24,951 nucleotides of DNA, taken from positions 1 through 24,951 of the forward strand of contig NW_006763309.1 of assembly GCF_000218685.1 (NCBI RefSeq), given 5' to 3'. The stretch's first letter is position 1. Every line of letters begins with the position of its first letter. This document shows, piece after piece, positions 1 through 11,718 of the stretch. The notes beneath the pieces were generated by a model, which saw nothing but the letters and a program-made list of their open reading frames with translations, had not been told where the DNA came from and did no database searches. A program made the position numbers and the translations under genes. Source of the DNA: Serpula lacrymans var. lacrymans S7.9. Lineage: Eukaryota > Basidiomycota > Agaricomycetes > Boletales > Serpulaceae.

Positions 1-365
1 TTTTAGTTTATAAAGAACCAGCAACATGTCAGCCTCAAACTGTGCACAAACCATCCCAGCTATTTCTCAAAACATTGGCAAAATTTTAGTTAATCTATCA
101 CAAAGTATATATTTATAATATTTGAAGTATCCCACCCAGGTGGCTGAAATTATTAGTCTCCCTTGCTTACCTAAATAAGAAATTATGCTGTTTGTGTACG
201 AATCATACCTCTCCCGGCTTGGCTGGAACCCTTTCATGCCCGTGGTGCAGGATCAAAGCTTAGAGAAGCTTGAATGGAACTGATCGCAACAATGAATCCC
301 TCCTTTTACCCACTTACCAGCCTTCACCCATCCCTGAACTCCGCCTCTTTCCTCTGCCGCTTTCC
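1..365. other. AT-rich intergenic stretch, no gene recognised
   Basis: No intact gene is visible here. A short open stretch near 205-284 (+), reading roughly ESYLSRLGWNPF, lies in front of the FunK1 fragment and could be a decayed piece of its N-terminal region, but it ends in a stop codon and I cannot assign it. The rest is AT-rich with no repeat I could pair with another part of the window. Confidence 0.4.
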
Positions 366-1601
366 ATGTGAAAGACGCATGGGCTTTGGAGGGCCGTGAC
401 GAGATTGAAGTTTTTCGTTTCACTCAAGGAGAGATGGGAATACCTGAAGTTTACGCCCAGTACACAGTTGAACATGGAGAAAAGGGGGCATGGGTTGAGG
501 AGGAAACTAGAAAATTATATTTTCAGGAAGAAACAGAATTCATATTCCGGGGGTCAAAAGATACGCAATCGAAGGGGCCCAGCAGTCAGATGGAGATGAA
601 AACCCAATCTGAGAAGGACAAACAGAAGGAAGGCAAGAAGATGGAGAACAGAGTACATAAGCGACTGATATTGAAAACGGAGTGCTGTAAGTTCCAGACG
701 GCTGCGGGGCCGTACCAATTCTTAGAAGGCATGTTCCATGGAATGATGGGTGAGTATTTCCCCGTTTTGACGTCGCTCAGGACTGATGCTCCCTTTCTAG
801 GCCACTATAATATGTATAAGGATGGATGGCTGCACCGCGATGTCAGCGATGGTAACGTTCTATTGTTACCAGAGCCCGAAATACGAAAGCCTCTGACACG
901 GTAGGTCCTCTTAAATTGATAATGAGCTCAAAGCGGTATTGATGTCAAAGTATTCTAGGTTCGAATGCACCAAGAACTTGACAAAATGCGTGGGCGTGAT
1001 CTCTGACGGCGACCAGGCAATCAGATGGCGAGAGCTAGATCGCAAGCTTGAGAAACGTCGTTCGGTAAGTAGCTCATCTTCGGGCTAGCCTGTTATTTAG
1101 TCTTAAAATCATTTCAGGAACACTCCCTTTCATTTCTATGCGCTTGCTGAACGCGTGGAATAAAAATCAACCCGTGCTTCATACATTTGCGGATGACTTG
1201 GAATCTTTCTTCTGGGTCATATTATGCGTGTTGTTGAACATTGGCCACGAACGTAAAAGCTTAACGATTGACGAGGGACGATGGCTTCATAAATTACTGG
1301 CTGCAGACGATCCTGACTCTAGCGAAACGAATAAAAGATCCACGCTGCAGATGCTGGAGGCTTCAGTCCTGAGAACAAAACACAAACTTTCCCCTGTTTT
1401 GAAGGTTTTCGTACCCTTTTTCACAGACATCATACCGCTCATGAACGAGGCTACGGAGGCTGCTGATGAGCTCAATTCAGACAACTTGAATCTCTAACGA
1501 CACTCGGAGACAAATTTTATGAGATGTGGTTTAAAGTTTTCCTACGTGCACTGCCGTCATTGCCCAAGACCTGGGACGAAGTTTTGAAAACCCCAATTTG
1601 A
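366..1601 (+). pseudogene. FunK1-type protein kinase fragment, copy 1 (broken)
   Basis: FunK1 kinases are a fungal-expanded family of protein-kinase-like proteins of largely unknown substrate. Family marks are VKDAW followed by EGRDEIE near the start, the catalytic loop LHRDVSDGN (about 832-860), and FADDLESFFWVI in the C-lobe (about 1189-1224). Three introns fit GT-AG rules: 750-800, 901-958 and 1065-1117. Compared with the near-identical copy at 12 kb, this one has lost a single G at the acceptor of intron 3 (position about 1118), shifting the frame, and 4 bases near 1486-1490, giving an early stop at 1495-1497. The intact copy's stop aligns with TGA at 1599-1601. There is no ATG before the first family residues, and a stop lies just upstream in frame, so the 5' end is also missing. 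I read it as a pseudogene. The family call is firm, the exact left end is not. Confidence 0.8.
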
Positions 1602-1837
1602 TCACGGAGACGCTTTCACGCTCGGCCATGTCGTCTCATCCTACATACCACCGTCGCTGCTCTCCTTACCATGATCCCAGGACTATCTGCATGTGTCTAC
1701 TTTGTCGAGTTAGCTGTTCGTTGCACCCTGAGAGGTACACACAGTGTGATTCGATTTATTATTTGACCTGTAGTGACAAAGGTTTGAGCCATCGGATCCC
1801 TGGTCGCATAGCTCAGTATATAAATAGAATATAGCAC
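626..1837 (+). repeat. Segmental duplication, left copy (direct repeat)
   Basis: This block matches 11990-13238 in the same orientation, with identical intron positions and only scattered substitutions and small indels. It covers the FunK1 fragment plus about 235 bp of 3' flank, up to the shared TTTAAATAG/TATAAATAG-AATATAGC stretch. Similarity stops abruptly at the AAGGAAGGCAA motif on the left. The two copies bracket the glucan synthase and histone H2B genes. Confidence 0.85.
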
Positions 1838-2424
1838 ATTTGATAAAATGATTTACTTTTAGGCAGCACGGCGAAACAGTGTGCTTTAATATACAGAGCA
1901 AGTCTGAATGACCAGTACATCGATCAGTGCTATGATTTCTGAGTGGCTCGAATTACGATGGACTTGAGTTTGCTTCTAGCTTTAGCTGATCTTTGATGGA
2001 CAGATGGCGGCCGTGTCGTAACAAGGATTGGTGACAGCTATTCTGCAGGGTGGCAGACGGCAGTGCTTAGACTCTGGTACTATGGCTGTCCTGGGTGCAG
2101 TTGCAATGAATGAGCAAGATAAGCATGTTGAGGATGTCCATACGGGGGTAATCCCAGAGGGATGCTGACCAAGCAGGGCCCATTGAGGCAGGTGTTTAGG
2201 TCTAAAAACGCACACCTCGAGGCACCCGTCTGCCGTGGATCGCTGGCCAGCGTCGTGTTCTCGGTGATTAGTAGCAATGAATGCCAATTGAGCGAGCGCT
2301 AGTGCTATCGTAAGAATCTGTAACGTGCCTCGCCTTTCGCACGGTGGCCATCCAGTCCTCTTTATAGTACACCTCCTCCATCTTCTTCTTCTTCCTATCT
2401 CCTGGCTGCTTGCTCCCATGAGCA
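1838..2424 (+). promoter_or_regulatory. Upstream region of the glucan synthase gene with TATA-like and CT-rich elements
   Basis: This is the 5' flank of the glucan synthase gene. A TATA-like TTTATAGTAC lies at 2361-2370, about 55-65 bp before the ATG, and is followed by a pyrimidine-rich run at 2371-2410 (CTCCTCCATCTTCTTC and similar), a common arrangement at fungal promoters. A 147-codon antisense ORF crosses the region but shows no family resemblance. Core promoter position is inferred from spacing only. Confidence 0.45.
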
Positions 2425-5400
2425 ATGCGTCTCTTTTCTTTCTCTGTACTTTCCCTCCTCTCCCTCTCCCTCGCCTCTCCCTACCGTCCAGATCTCACCG
2501 CATACAACCTCAACATTAATCAGAATGCCCAGTCTCCCCTCCAGTACCAGTCCACACGTCCAAACACAACATACACGCCCTCCCCTCAGAACTGGCGTGC
2601 AATACCCTTCTATACCATCCTTTTGGACAAATTTGCTGACGGCGACCCCTCCAACAACCAGTTCTTCAACTCCATGTACGAATGGGACTGGCGCGAAACT
2701 CAGCTCAGGTATGGCGGCGACCTCAAGGGCCTCGTTTCAAAATTAGACTACATCCAGGCAATCGGCATAAAGGGCATATATCTCTCCGGCACAATCTTCC
2801 TCAACATGATTTGGCAGGCTGACAGTTCGTTTTTCCTCTTTCCCGATCCACCCGGCTTATTTCACTCATCTCCCTCCAGGCTATTCTCCACTCGACTTCA
2901 CCGTACTCGACCCTCACTGGGGCACCATCGACGACTGGAGAAACTTCATAGACACCCTCCATGCACGCGGTATGTATATCATGGCCGACTTCACCGTCGG
3001 AACCATGGGCGACCTTCTAGGCTTTGATGGGTAAGCTTTCCTTATATATCTTTTTATCGATCGCTCATTGCTCCCGCTTCCCTCCTCGGTCAATTACCTC
3101 CGTAAAGTTATCTCAATGTCAGCGCTCCCTTCAGTCTCAACGAATACGATGTCGTATACAAAAATCCTTCTTATCTCCCTTGGAACTTTACTGAATACGT
3201 CGACTTTGATGTGTGTTTCATCCCTTCATCTTTTACCCTAGCTCATTCCCTCCCAGGTCATCAATGTCCGAAACGACTCGTGCCAGATGCCTGTCTTTTG
3301 GCAGGACAGTGGCGTGACCCAGCCCGTAACCACCAATGGCTGTCTCGAATCAGATTTCGACCAATATGGTGACATGGAGGCTTTCGGCGTCCACCCCGAC
3401 TGGGAACGTCAACTCTCTAAGTTTGCCTCCGTCCAAGACAGACTCCGCGAATGGAAACCATCCGTTATGGCGAAATTGCAAGTCTTTGCATGCATGACCA
3501 TCACAGCCCTCGACATTGACGGCATCCGCGTCGACAAGGCTACGCAGATGACTGTACAGGGCATGGCGGATTGGGCCACTGCCACAAGGCAGTGCGCTAC
3601 AAATCTCGGAAAGGACAATTTTTACATCACCGGAGAAGTCACCGGCGCCGACACCTTTGGCTCATTGTACATGTAAGTTGAAAAGTTTCTCCATCATTCT
3701 TGCGATCCCGTCTGACTTGGGCAGTGGCCGAGGACGCACCCCAGACCAAAAACCCCCTGGCTTCCTCCAATCCGCAAACCTCACCGAATCAGAGAACCAG
3801 TACTTTCTACGCACGCAGAACAACAATGGCATCGATGGCTGCGCCTTTCACTACTCCATCTATCGCTCCCTCACTCGCTTTCTCGGCATGGACGGAAATC
3901 TTGAAGACGCATACGACATTTCTAATAATTTTGTTACTGCCTGGAACGAGATGTTTGTCAACAACGACTTTATCAATCCCAACACTGGAGTTGTCGACCC
4001 CAAGCATCTCTATGGTGCGAGTAATTTCGATGTCTATCGGTGGCCGAGCATCGAGAATGGGACGCTGAGAAGTGCATTGGCGACTTTCATCACGTCTTTG
4101 GTAATGCCTGGTGTGCCTCTCGTAAGTACATTCCATTCACATTGATCTGCGCTAATGCTTTTGCAGTACTATTATGGAGAAGAACAAGCCTTTTATCTAT
4201 ACGACTCCACCGCCGCCAACTATCTCTTTGGGTACGTCACTTCTTTCGAGCTTACATGCCCTCTGACCTTGCTATAGGCGCCAAGCGATGATGAGCACGA
4301 AAGCCTGGCAGCGACATGGCTGCTACAAGCTTGGCTCTCTCCAATACTTTAACATGCCCCTCGAATCCGCGTTACTTGGCTGTGAAGACGACTGGAACTC
4401 GCTCGACCACTTTGATCCAACATCATCTATGCGTCGGCTCATGAAGCACTACTTATACCTCCGCACCACTTACGCCTCTCTGCAGGACGGCTGGGACCTT
4501 GTTCAGCGAGGGAACTGGACGTATTTTATTGATCGCCCAGGGTCAAATGGGACGGCGACGGAGATGGGCCTGTGGAGTGTATCACGCGCAGGGATCTCGG
4601 GGGTCCAAACCCTAAACGGCACACACACCGACCAAGTCTGGCTCCTCTTCTCCAACATGAACACCACTCAAACCTGGTCGTACGACTGCACAAGCTCTCT
4701 TTGGATCAGCGCGCCGTACCAGGGCGGGACGACGGTGAGGAATCTGTTGGCGCCGTATGAGGAGTATGTCTTGGCGGACTCTTTGTCGAGCTATTATGCG
4801 AATGGGACGGGGCCGTATTATGGGTGTTTGCAGAGTGTGGAGATGGATGTTTATGGAGTCAAGGTGCTTGTGCCGGTTACGGAGTGGGTCTCCCCACCGC
4901 CTATGCTCACGCGCTTCCTTCCCGGCCACGATGCACGAATCACGTCAAAAGCGGGGAGCGCGAACGACTCGCAGATCGACATAGTCCTCGAGTTCAACTT
5001 GGCGATGTCGTGCACGAGCGTCACCTCCAGCATCTCGTTCAACATGTCTTCTTCGGGTGTGAGCAGTACGGTGGCGGTGGATCAGGCGAGTGTGGTTTGT
5101 GGGAACGTGAGTGCGCCCGCTGTAGAACTTATTTCGGGGGTGTCAGGCTCGGTATGGCAGTGGGCTGCGACGGTGACGGGTGTGCCAGATGGGATATTAG
5201 AGATTATAGTCAATAACCCAACAACGCAGGACGGAACCGCGTCTACAAATGCCATCGACCATCTCCTCCTCCGAAAGGGCGCTGCGAATAACATCATGGT
5301 ATTCCCCGACTCTGACTACGACAACAACGCGTTTAGGCACTTTAATGGACAGTACACATTCACGCACCAGGCGTTTGGCGCGGATATGTTTAGGTATTCG

Positions 5401-8400
5401 GGGAATTATGGGCAGAGTTGGTCAGCGTGGCAGAATTGGGAGAATGTGACGGTGATTCCTACGAATATGTTTGAGAATTCGACGAATTTCTGGACGGGGC
5501 AGCATGTCATGGTTCAGTGTAAGCCGTTTTCTCTCTCATTGAGTGGTTGTATGCTCATAAATTGATGAACAGACTGGAGCGAGGTTGCCGCCTCTTCTAG
5601 CGTCGTCGCACATGCGGATCTTAACTACGCCACAGAGCGTCGTGTCCCTCAATTCCTCGTTCGAGGTCCGTTCAACGACTGGGGGTACGACCAAGGTATA
5701 TCGTCTCTCATGACGCAGGATGGCGACGGGACGTGGCAGCTCGAGATCATGGCTACGTGGCCTACGTACGTGCAGCTCAACGTGTTTGGATACGACGATT
5801 ACTTTTACGGGGACGTTGATGGGGACGGCGTGATGGACCGACTGCCCCCCAACAGTATTGCTCCAAACTACCTCAACCTCTCTGCGCCACCCTACCCGCA
5901 CCTTGCCTGGGCTCTTTTCGTAGACGATGCGACTATGCAGTGGAGTTTGCAGCCCCGTGGAGAGTCTTCTGTGGGCGCGATCATGTTTGCTCTGCTGTTG
6001 ACGATTCCGTTGATCACTGCAATGCTCGCTGTCGTCGTGTTCATGTGGTCTTTCTATGGTATCAGGCATAATAAGTATGGTGTGAAGATGAGCAAGCCCC
6101 ACAGCAAGTACTTCCCCATCATCGGCGGGATTGCCAATCGCTCGTTCACGGAGCTGAAGGACACGACGATCATCTCTGAGAAGCTGTTTGGGAACAAACG
6201 ACATGTGGATGTCATTGGCTGGCCTGAAGATAAGAATAAGCGGCGTAAGGTCCTTATCGCGACGCTCGAGTACGAGATCATCGACTGGAAGCTTAAAGTC
6301 AAGATCGGTGGTCTTGGTGTGATGTCGACTCTAATGGGCAAAGCGATGACGGATGTAGATTTGGTGTGGGTGATCCCCAAAGTAAAAGATATCGACTATC
6401 CCGCCGGAGAGCCTGCAGAGCCTATCGAGGTCGTCATATTTGGCGAGCCCTATTTGATCGAGGTGGAGACGCATGTGTTGGACAATATCACGTATGTCAT
6501 ACTCGACAGTCCTGTCTTTCGCGCGCATACAAAGTCGGATCCGTACCCAGCCAGAATGGACGATCTCAGTTCTGCGATATTCTATTCGACGTGGAATCAG
6601 GCGATCGCGACGACGATCCGACGGTTCCCGCTCATTGACATTTATCACATTAACGACTACCACGGTGCGCTCGCACCCATCTACCTCCTCCCCAAAGTCA
6701 TCCCGGTCTGTCTCTCCCTGCACAACGCAGAGTTCCAAGGGCTGTGGCCGTTGCGCACCAAAGAAGAGATGAAGGAGGTATGTTCGGCGTTCAATATCAG
6801 CAAGGAGCATTGCACCAAGTATGTTCAATTTGGGAACACGTTCAACTTGTTGCACGCCGCTGCATCGTTTATCAGTGTCCATCAGAAGAGCGTTGGCGTG
6901 GCGGGTGTGTCTGATAAGTATGGGAAACGGAGTTGGGCGAGATATCCGGCGCTTTGGACACTTAAGCATGTCGATTCGTTGCCTAATCCTGATCCGAGCG
7001 ATATTGCAGCCCTCGACGAGAATCCAATCGCGATTCGTGACGTGAAGATCGACGAGGCTGCAGAGGCGGAGCGTCCTGAGCATAAGCGGCAGGCGCAGGA
7101 GTGGGCTGGGATTAAGCAGGATCCCAACTCTGATCTGTTCGTGTTTGTGGGACGGTGGTCGAAGCAGAAGGGTGTGGACCTTATCGCTGATGTCATGCCA
7201 TCGCTGTGAGTGCAAGCCATTCGTGTCAATAGTCGACATGGGGGAAATGACTAACAAGGCCTGAATGATTTTTCAGCCTCCAAAAGCGTCCAAGGATCCA
7301 GATCATCGCCGTTGGTCCTGTGATTGACTTGTACGGCCGTTTCGCTGCGGAGAAGCTGGCGCGTCTGATGGAGATGTATCCTGATCGGGTGTACTCCAAG
7401 CCTGAGTTCACTGCGCTGCCGCCGTACTTGTTCAGCGGTGCTGATTTTGCTTTGATCCCATCTCGCGACGAGCCGTTTGGTCTTGTTGCTGTGGAGTTTG
7501 GAAGGAAGGGGGCGCTTGGTGTGGGCAGTCGTCTTGGTGGTCTTGGTCTCATGCCTGGTTGGGTGCGTATATCTTAGTTATTTTCTTTTTCAACTTCGCG
7601 TCCTCACCAATTCGAATAGTGGTATCCCGTAGAGTCGAGTTCAACAGGCCATCTTCTCTCTCAGCTGTCCAAAACTATCAAAATGGCTCTCAGATCGACG
7701 GAAGAGGAGCGCGCTGTCCTTCGAGCCAGGTCTGCTGTACAGCGATTCCCCGTCGTCGAGTGGCGCCAGCGCATGGAAGACCTGCACAAGCGTAGTATCA
7801 ACTCGAGTAGAGGTATTGCCGGCGATAATGCTTGGCGTGAATCGGATTGTGGTTCTGGGGAGCCTCAGGTGGTGGTCGAATCAGACGACTTCAGTCCTGC
7901 GAACGAGAGTTTGCCTTTACAACCAGAATGGGACGTCCAAAGCGTGCCTTCGTCTCCTCTCGTGTTCCCCAGTTCACCAGGTCGATGGAGCCGCGAAAGT
8001 TTGCCAATGTCATCGAGTGGTGAGGCCTTCCTTGCTGCTAGTACCCCTCCACGTTTGGTTGGAAGCAATAGAGGGACGAGCACGGATATGTCGCACGACG
8101 ATAGCTTTTCGGCAACTAGTCACAGTATGGTGAGTCCCGATAACCAGGGCTTTGGTCATTTCTTGGAGAGGGCGAATCGGACGATTGCGCAAGGTCAATT
8201 GAATTTGCCTGATCCATTCTTGGATGCACCACCTACGAGACGCTTTGTTTCCCATACGCGAGTCCTGTCTTCTGAGTCGATCGGTTCTATCGTCGAAGAA
8301 AAGTCTAATTCACCCCTCAACAAGGCGATTGCTTCGGTAAGTTCTTCTTTTTTTTTGTTCTCGCCTTGCGCATTTTAAGGATGATGCTGATGGGAGCTGG

Positions 8401-10569
8401 GATTATAGTTTACAGACTCGGATGGTGGAGTTGCGCAAGAGTTTGTTCAAAAACTCCAAGGGCTGACACCAGAGAATTCGAAGGGTGAACTTTCGATTGA
8501 GAAATACCTAGTAAAATCAGAAGAGGCATTCTTCAATAAGGTGCGACGGGAGAAGCTTTCCAGCGCCGCCAGTTACATCTCATCTCATCGAGACTCTACC
8601 TGGAGCTCGCATCTCCCTTCGTTGAATGATCAATCATTGCCGATGTGTATGTTAAATAAATACTTGTTTTTCAAAAAGCTCATGTGTCCTTTTCAGCTCC
8701 CAGTACCCCTAGCTCGGCACCTTTCGGCCACGATTATAGTGGCGCTGTACCTCCTGATAGTGATATAGTCATTATGACCAGGGTGCAGATAGCTCTGTCC
8801 CGAAAAATTGGTGGTTGGCCCTTGTATACTATTATTATTGCGCTTGGACAGGTTTGTTACTCATTCCACTGTTTCCTATGTTGTTATTCACCTGCCCGTT
8901 TGTCAGATGCTGGCGGCCAACAGTTATCAAATGACCTTGCTCACTGGCCAGAATTACCAAAACAATCTCCAACTGTATGTCCTTGGTGGTGTCTTCTTAG
9001 CCGCGTCCTTCGTTTGGTACGCTCTTTTCCGGTTCAAACCCTCGTTTTATATTCTCGCCTTCCCATGGTTATTCTATGGTCTTGGATTCTTTTTGATTGG
9101 ACTGCCATCGGTGTCTCACAAGTTGGAACCTGCCTATGCTATCATAGCGGATCTGGCTACATGGTCGTATGCTGTTGGATCTGCAGCTTCCTTTGCGTTC
9201 TTCGGGTTAAACTTTGGTGAAGAAGCAGTAAGGATTTTTCCAATCTGGGTTGTATGCAGCATCACTGATTCTTTGCATAGGGTGCTGCAACCGAAGTCTG
9301 GACGTTAAGGGCTTGTATCGTACAGGGATCGCAACAGATATGGATAGCGGCTCTGTGGTATTGGGGTAACACGCTAAATGGTTCTAAGCCCGGATATATT
9401 CCTCCCTGGTGGCTTCTCGTCATTCTCTGGCCGCTGGCTTTCCTCAGTTTCTTCTTTGCATATCTCATGTTTGTTGGGCTGCCAGGTGAGGATAATATAT
9501 TCAGGATTGCTTCAGTTACTGACGATAACCAGAATACTACCACCAAACACCTCCGAAGGTGCCCAATTTCCTGAAAACCCTCTTCCGTCGAAAATTGGTA
9601 CTTTGGTGAGTAGTCTGTTGTACGACTGGATGACCAATATTAACAAATTTATCAAGGTTCCTTGCATCCGAAGTTTTACGTGATTACTGGCTCAGCGGTG
9701 TATGTATCATCCACGATCGACACAGTATCTGGCGCTAATGACGTTCTTTCAACAGCCTTATGGTCGTAACTGGGGTTTCCTCTGGAGCGTTCCTATCGCG
9801 AAGTGGCAGACTCTATTGCTCATCGTCCTGTTTTTCATCGGAGTTTGGGCTTTAATGCTTTATATCCTGACGCATTTGAGTAAGACTCACACTTGGTTGC
9901 TACCACTCTTTGCTGTTGGTCTGGGCGCGCCGAGATGGTGTCAGGTGTGTTGCTTATCGTGATAATAGTATTACTTTTTTCTGAGGTTAAACTAGACTCT
10001 TTGGGGCACTTCCTCCCTTGCTCTGTACATTCCTTGGGCAGGCAAAGGAGGTCCATACCTTGGACTTTCTTTGTGGTTGTGGCTCGGTGTTCTTGATGCT
10101 ATTCAAGGTGTTGGACTTGGAATGATTCTACTTCAGGTGAATAATACTGATACCAATGCATGCTTAATGGTACTCATTACCAATGACAGACGTTGTCACG
10201 ATTACACGTCTGTGCTACTCTTGCGTTTGCCCAGGTCATCGGATCAATCTGTGTAATGGTCGCTCGTGCCACTGCACCTAATAGAATTGGTCCCGGTAGC
10301 GTTTTCCCAGATGTCGGGACCTGGGATTTCTCAAGCGGATTAAAAGGTCAGTATGCGCGTATGTTATTTTTGCAGCACTTATATAACTACTATGTTATTT
10401 GATCAACAGGCAGTCCGATGGCTTCTGCGCCGTTCTGGGTTGCTCTCATTTGCCAGATCGTCATAGTAATTGGCTACTTCTGGTTCTATCGTAAAGAACA
10501 ACTGTGTACGTCTCAAGCTATATTTGTTATACTTACCCCTCTCCTAACTATTCTACAGCTCGACCATGA
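2425..10569 (+). CDS. ags1: Alpha-1,3-glucan synthase (cell wall), complete, 21 exons
   Basis: This gene makes cell-wall alpha-1,3-glucan at the plasma membrane. Exons by GT-AG rules and family continuity: 2425-2824, 2880-3030, 3123-3210, 3257-3672, 3725-4121, 4167-4231, 4278-5518, 5573-7205, 7277-7562, 7620-8336, 8409-8646, 8697-8851, 8907-9227, 9281-9485, 9533-9605, 9657-9699, 9756-9944, 9996-10136, 10190-10346, 10410-10505, 10559-10569. They sum to 7023 nt (2340 aa), all phases agreeing, close to the usual 2300-2400. In order: signal peptide (1-18); GH13 amylase-like domain with GIRVDKATQ (D306) and ITGEVTG (E340); membrane segment about 1054-1080; GT5 starch-synthase-like domain from about 1145 with KIGGLG (K1163) and an E-x7-E pair (E1529, E1537); Ser-rich linker about 1600-1790; multi-pass domain from about 1900, thought to export the polymer. 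The last exon has only 11 nt and completes the KEQLSRP tail. The ATG is chosen because a good signal peptide follows. Nothing is broken. The gap lies downstream of the stop. Confidence 0.95.
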
Positions 10570-10686
10570 TCACGATCTCAAAAATCCACAAAAATCTGTC
10601 ACTGTGTTTTTTCATTATGGACTCGGATATTTTCATTCGCATTACGGTTATCTCGCGCCTGGGGTCGATTGTGCTATCACTGTTAG
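10570..10686 (+). other. 3' flank of the glucan synthase gene up to the gap
   Basis: This sequence follows the glucan synthase stop and probably holds its 3' UTR. An open frame starting at the ATG at 10617 runs into the gap, so the start of another gene cannot be excluded. No clear polyadenylation signal was identified. Confidence 0.4.
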
Positions 10687-10786
10687 NNNNNNNNNNNNNN
10701 NNNNNNNNNNNNNNNNNNNNNNNNNNNNNNNNNNNNNNNNNNNNNNNNNNNNNNNNNNNNNNNNNNNNNNNNNNNNNNNNNNNNNN
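10687..10786. other. Assembly gap (100 N)
   Basis: The run is exactly 100 undetermined bases, the usual convention for a gap of unknown size. It lies between the 3' ends of two convergent genes, so an unknown length of sequence may be missing here. Confidence 0.98.
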
Positions 10787-10880
10787 CTACTATTAGTTGT
10801 AATACGTAGACATTTGGAACGTTTTGGCCCCCTCTTGATACCCGAGAGAAAAGCTTGAATTGAAGCTAAGTATTTTTCAG

Positions 10881-11024
10881 ATCATCCGTCTCGCCGCTCG
10901 CTGCGTTCATGAAACCTTCTATGTCGGGGACATTGATGTCGATGAGAAGCATTGGATCGAAACTTTAGACGTGACCCTTGCTGACAGCATAACACACAAC
11001 AAATTATTGATAATTTTACTGTAG
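10881..11024 (+). CDS. Coding-looking terminal exon of an unidentified gene hidden by the gap
   Basis: After a good acceptor (TATTTTTCAG at 10871-10880) the + strand is open for 47 codons to TAG at 11022-11024. Codons are C/G-ended in the style of the neighbouring glucan synthase as far as LDVTLADSI, after which the sequence turns AT-rich. Readable pieces are [22 protein letters not shown] and [13 protein letters not shown] do not recognise the family. An upstream exon would lie in or before the N run; a donor-like GTAATACG at 10799 could begin the intron. The stop is only 41 bp from the convergent H2B stop. It could instead be a chance open stretch. Confidence 0.35.
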   Translation: MIRLAARCVHETFYVGDIDVDEKHWIETLDVTLADSITHNKLLIILL

Positions 11025-11065
11025 TATTGTATGAATGATATAAGTGCTTATATAATTTACATATA

Positions 11066-11718
11066 TTACTTTGCACCAGCAGAAAACTCTGCGAACCTGA
11101 GTTTGAGTAACAAGCAGTCCCGAAAAGAAAAATTGGCGCACTGGTAACCGATTTCGTCCCCTCAGAGATTGCATGCTTAGCCAACTCTCCAGGCAATATA
11201 AGCCTGACACTAGTTTGTATTTCACGCGATGAGATGGTGGATTTCTTCGAATAAGCTGCAAGTTCTGGTTATCATAAAATGATCAATATTCAGCCAGATA
11301 CGATAGCAGGAAAACAAGCAACGCATACTCGAGGCTTCTGTGGCAATACGCTCAAAGATATCATTGACGAATGAATTCAGAATCGCCATAGCCTTGTTAG
11401 AAATACCAGTATCAGGGTGTACCTGTTTCAGAACTAGTACACCGATTAACATTAAGAATGAGATCAGTGGCAATGCTAAATACCTTTATAGATGTATGAA
11501 CTGTATGTCTCTTTTCGCGCCTTGCGACGCTTTTTCTTTTCGCCATCTGCAGGCTGGGATTTACTGGCTGTCTTTTTGGAGGCCTCCGTTTTAGCTGGTA
11601 CTTTGGAGGCAGTAGAAGCTGGAGCCTTTCCGGCGGTGGAAGCAGGCTTAGTCAAAAACATAATCAGTACCCATCGTGGCGGACGATACAGTTTTAAATG
11701 ACTTACTTTTGGTGCCAT
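11066..11718 (-). CDS. H2B: Histone H2B, complete, 5 exons
   Basis: H2B is a core nucleosome histone that pairs with H2A in chromatin. Exons on the minus strand: 11718-11707, 11646-11484, 11433-11329, 11264-11142 and 11088-11066. They total 426 nt (141 aa) with consistent phases. The basic tail starts MAPK and is rich in Lys/Ala. The histone fold follows: [40 protein letters not shown], then [17 protein letters not shown] and [17 protein letters not shown]. This is almost canonical H2B. The C-terminus depends on a short last exon of 23 nt giving SVTKFSAGAK, which fits fungal H2B tails better than reading through intron 4. The first exon is only 12 nt. No H2A gene is visible next to it, although fungal H2A and H2B are often divergent neighbours. 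The duplicated FunK1 block lies upstream instead. Confidence 0.95.

Noticed and set aside
1982..2425. Minus-strand ORF of 147 codons upstream of the glucan synthase
   Set aside because: It covers the promoter region and the start of the synthase, with no recognisable domain and no splice or promoter support.
5536..6204. Antisense ORF of 222 codons
   Set aside because: It is opposite exon 8 of the glucan synthase and His/Arg-rich in the manner of shadow frames.
6331..7257. Long antisense ORF (308 codons) within the glucan synthase gene
   Set aside because: It lies opposite the well-conserved GT5 domain and its protein has no family resemblance. It is a by-product of codon bias on the coding strand.
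10418..10858. Open frame running through the N gap as if the glucan synthase continued
   Set aside because: It only exists because N is translated as open. Splicing at 10506-10558 gives the conserved tail and a stop at 10567-10569.
10882..11196. Minus-strand ORF of 104 codons extending H2B past its normal end
   Set aside because: It reads through intron 4. The conserved H2B tail is recovered with the small last exon 11088-11066.
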